DNA of 64,000 bases from NCBI RefSeq assembly GCF_034670185.1, contig NZ_JAXMNY010000001.1, positions 1,612,001-1,676,000 of the forward strand, given 5' to 3'. This DNA is from Nisaea sp. Its GTDB lineage: Bacteria > Pseudomonadota > Alphaproteobacteria > Thalassobaculales > Thalassobaculaceae. The first letter of the stretch is position 1. The number at the start of each line of letters is the position of its first letter. Below, in pieces: positions 62,831 to 64,000 of this stretch. A program made the position numbers and the translations under genes. The notes under the pieces are model-generated. The model was not told the origin of the DNA, did no database searches, and saw only the letters and a program-made list of their open reading frames with translations.

Positions 62831-62852
62831 AGCCGGGCTAAAAAGCCCGGCT
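62831..62852 (-). terminator. Hairpin between the binding-protein and permease genes
   Basis: Nine-base perfect stem AGCCGGGCT/AGCCCGGCT with a four-base loop, without a long T-run. It is probably an attenuator or an mRNA-stabilising end that lets the binding protein be made in excess over the permeases. Confidence 0.5.
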
Positions 62853-62867
62853 GCAATCCGCATTTCT

Positions 62868-64000
62868 TTATTCCGGCACGTAGTCAGATGCGAGCGTACG
62901 CTCGTCAGTGCGCGGATTGTATTTCAGGCCCTTCTTCGTGGCCCAAGTATTGACCTGGTAGTGGAGAGGAATGATGCCCTGATCTTCTCCAATGCCCATG
63001 TCCGTTGCTTTCGCAAGAAGTCCAGCGCGCTTGGTATCATCCACCGTCGCGAGAGCTTCAAGCAACATAGCATCCATTTTGGGGTTGGAGTGACGGCCGC
63101 GGTTGGACGCCCCCATACCCTTGGACTTGTCGTGTGTTGCGAGAAGCGACTTCAGCGGCGAGGACGCCTCACCGGTGCCAGAGCCCCAGCCGACCAGCAC
63201 GAGGCTGAATTCCGGCAGACCCTCCGCACCAGAGGAGGCACGCTTGAAGAAGATGTTCTTGGTCATGGTCTCGACCTTGGTCGGGATACCATTACCGGTA
63301 AACAGCTGACCGATCGCTTCCAGGATCTTCGCGTCGTTGATGTAACGATCGTTCGGACCATGGATGGTTAGAGCAAAGCCATCGGGATAGCCCGCTTCCG
63401 CCAGCAATTTTTTGGCACCGGCCGGATCATAGGCTTCGACCTCGAGATTAGGTGAAACGCCGAAAAATCCTTCCGGCAGCAACTGTCCTGCAGGAATGGC
63501 AACGCCTTCCATCACCCGCTTCACGATCGCTTCACGGTTGATCATTTTGGACAGAGCCTTGCGGACACGCGGGTCCAGCAGCGGGTTTTTAATCTTGCTG
63601 CCGTCCTTGGCCGTCACAAAAGGTGAGTCCTCGCGGAACTGATCCAGGTGGAGATAGATCACGCGGTTTGAGATACCGGAGCTAAGAGTAACCCGTGGGT
63701 CCTTCTTCAGACGCTCCACATCAATCGTCGGCACGTTGTCGATGGCATCAACATCACCGGCAAGCAGTGCCGCCACGCGGGCCGGCTCGGACTTGATAAA
63801 CTTGAAGGTCACCTTGTCCCAGGGCTGAGCAATCTCGCCGATATATCCATCGAATTTCTCGAGGATGATATGCTCACCCTTCTTCCATTCAACGAACTTG
63901 TAGGGACCCGAACCGACTGTCGCGGTGCCGTCATTGAAGTCCTTCGCCGAGATCCCTTTGTTCTTGCCGGAGCTATCCGTGCCTTTGGCTTCCGACGACA
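62868..64000 (-). CDS. Peptide ABC transporter substrate-binding protein, family 5 (N-terminal part cut by window)
   Basis: The frame is open to the window edge, so only the C-terminal 377 residues are seen; the ATG at 63812 is internal. Family-5 blocks: GSGPYKFVEWKKGEHI, FKFIKSEPARVAALLAGDVDAI, KALSKMINREAIV and GYPDGFALTIHGPNDRY. It binds a peptide or related solute in the periplasm and delivers it to the adjacent permeases. Confidence 0.93.
   Translation of the reverse strand, partial: SSEAKGTDSSGKNKGISAKDFNDGTATVGSGPYKFVEWKKGEHIILEKFDGYIGEIAQPWDKVTFKFIKSEPARVAALLAGDVDAIDNVPTIDVERLKKDPRVTLSSGISNRVIYLHLDQFREDSPFVTAKDGSKIKNPLLDPRVRKALSKMINREAIVKRVMEGVAIPAGQLLPEGFFGVSPNLEVEAYDPAGAKKLLAEAGYPDGFALTIHGPNDRYINDAKILEAIGQLFTGNGIPTKVETMTKNIFFKRASSGAEGLPEFSLVLVGWGSGTGEASSPLKSLLATHDKSKGMGASNRGRHSNPKMDAMLLEALATVDDTKRAGLLAKATDMGIGEDQGIIPLHYQVNTWATKKGLKYNPRTDERTLASDYVPE

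Overview
The window is chromosomal DNA of a motile alphaproteobacterium. The gene set (ctrA, chpT, sciP, flbT, two flaF, fliX, flbD, motE, an flgJ/cheL rod-binding protein) is specific to that class. Gene order, and the fusion of TPR with glycosyltransferase domains, suggests a free-living Rhodospirillales-like, probably marine or aquatic organism; this taxonomic guess is inference. About 53 of the 64 kb is one large flagellar, chemotaxis and cell-cycle-regulator locus.

Layout. 1-3.5 kb (minus strand): cheY, motE, a DUF6468-type gene with an apparent frameshift, fliM, fliL. 4-7.3 kb (plus): flgF-flgG-flgA-flgH, ending in strong terminators, then dksA and fliX (minus). 8.7-10.7 kb (plus): flgI, flgJ/cheL, flgN-like. 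10.7-15 kb (minus): TPR protein, flaG-like, flgL, flgK. 15-22 kb: a TPR-glycosyltransferase, flaF, flagellin 1, a decayed glycosyltransferase remnant, a second flaF, flbT, and two close flagellin copies. 22.4-26.7 kb (plus): fliK-flgD-flgE. 26.9-29 kb: sciP and a second TPR-glycosyltransferase. 29-41.2 kb (plus): fliF-fliH-fliN-motA-like-flbD-flhA-flhF-flhG and a very large FliK-like protein. 41.2-43 kb (minus): fliI, fliJ. 43.1 kb: ctrA. 44-50.5 kb (minus): cheA-cheW-cheY-cheB-cheR with chpT upstream. The rest is metabolic: a DUF3553 protein, a DUF364 protein, mobA, fdhD, moaA (molybdenum cofactor and formate dehydrogenase maturation), nadK, an arginase-family enzyme, N-formylglutamate amidohydrolase, and a dipeptide-type ABC transporter cut by the window end.

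Regulation can be read from the DNA. Five good sigma-54 (-24/-12) promoters lie in front of flgF, flgI, flgK, flagellin 1 and fliK, and the locus encodes the matching activator FlbD and its partner FliX. CtrA-type boxes (TTAA-N7-TTAA, one perfect and three with a single mismatch) lie in front of cheY, sciP, ctrA and between fliF and a TPR-glycosyltransferase. CtrA, its phosphodonor ChpT and its antagonist SciP are all encoded here. The likely hierarchy is CtrA to early genes including fliF and flbD, then FlbD and sigma-54 to rod, hook and filament genes, with FlbT/FlaF tuning flagellin.

Points most worth attention: the CtrA-box set; the TPR-glycosyltransferases around the flagellins (candidate flagellin glycosylation) with a decayed third copy; the broken DUF6468 gene; and the second FliK-like protein after flhG. 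No tRNA, rRNA, insertion sequence or CRISPR array was seen.
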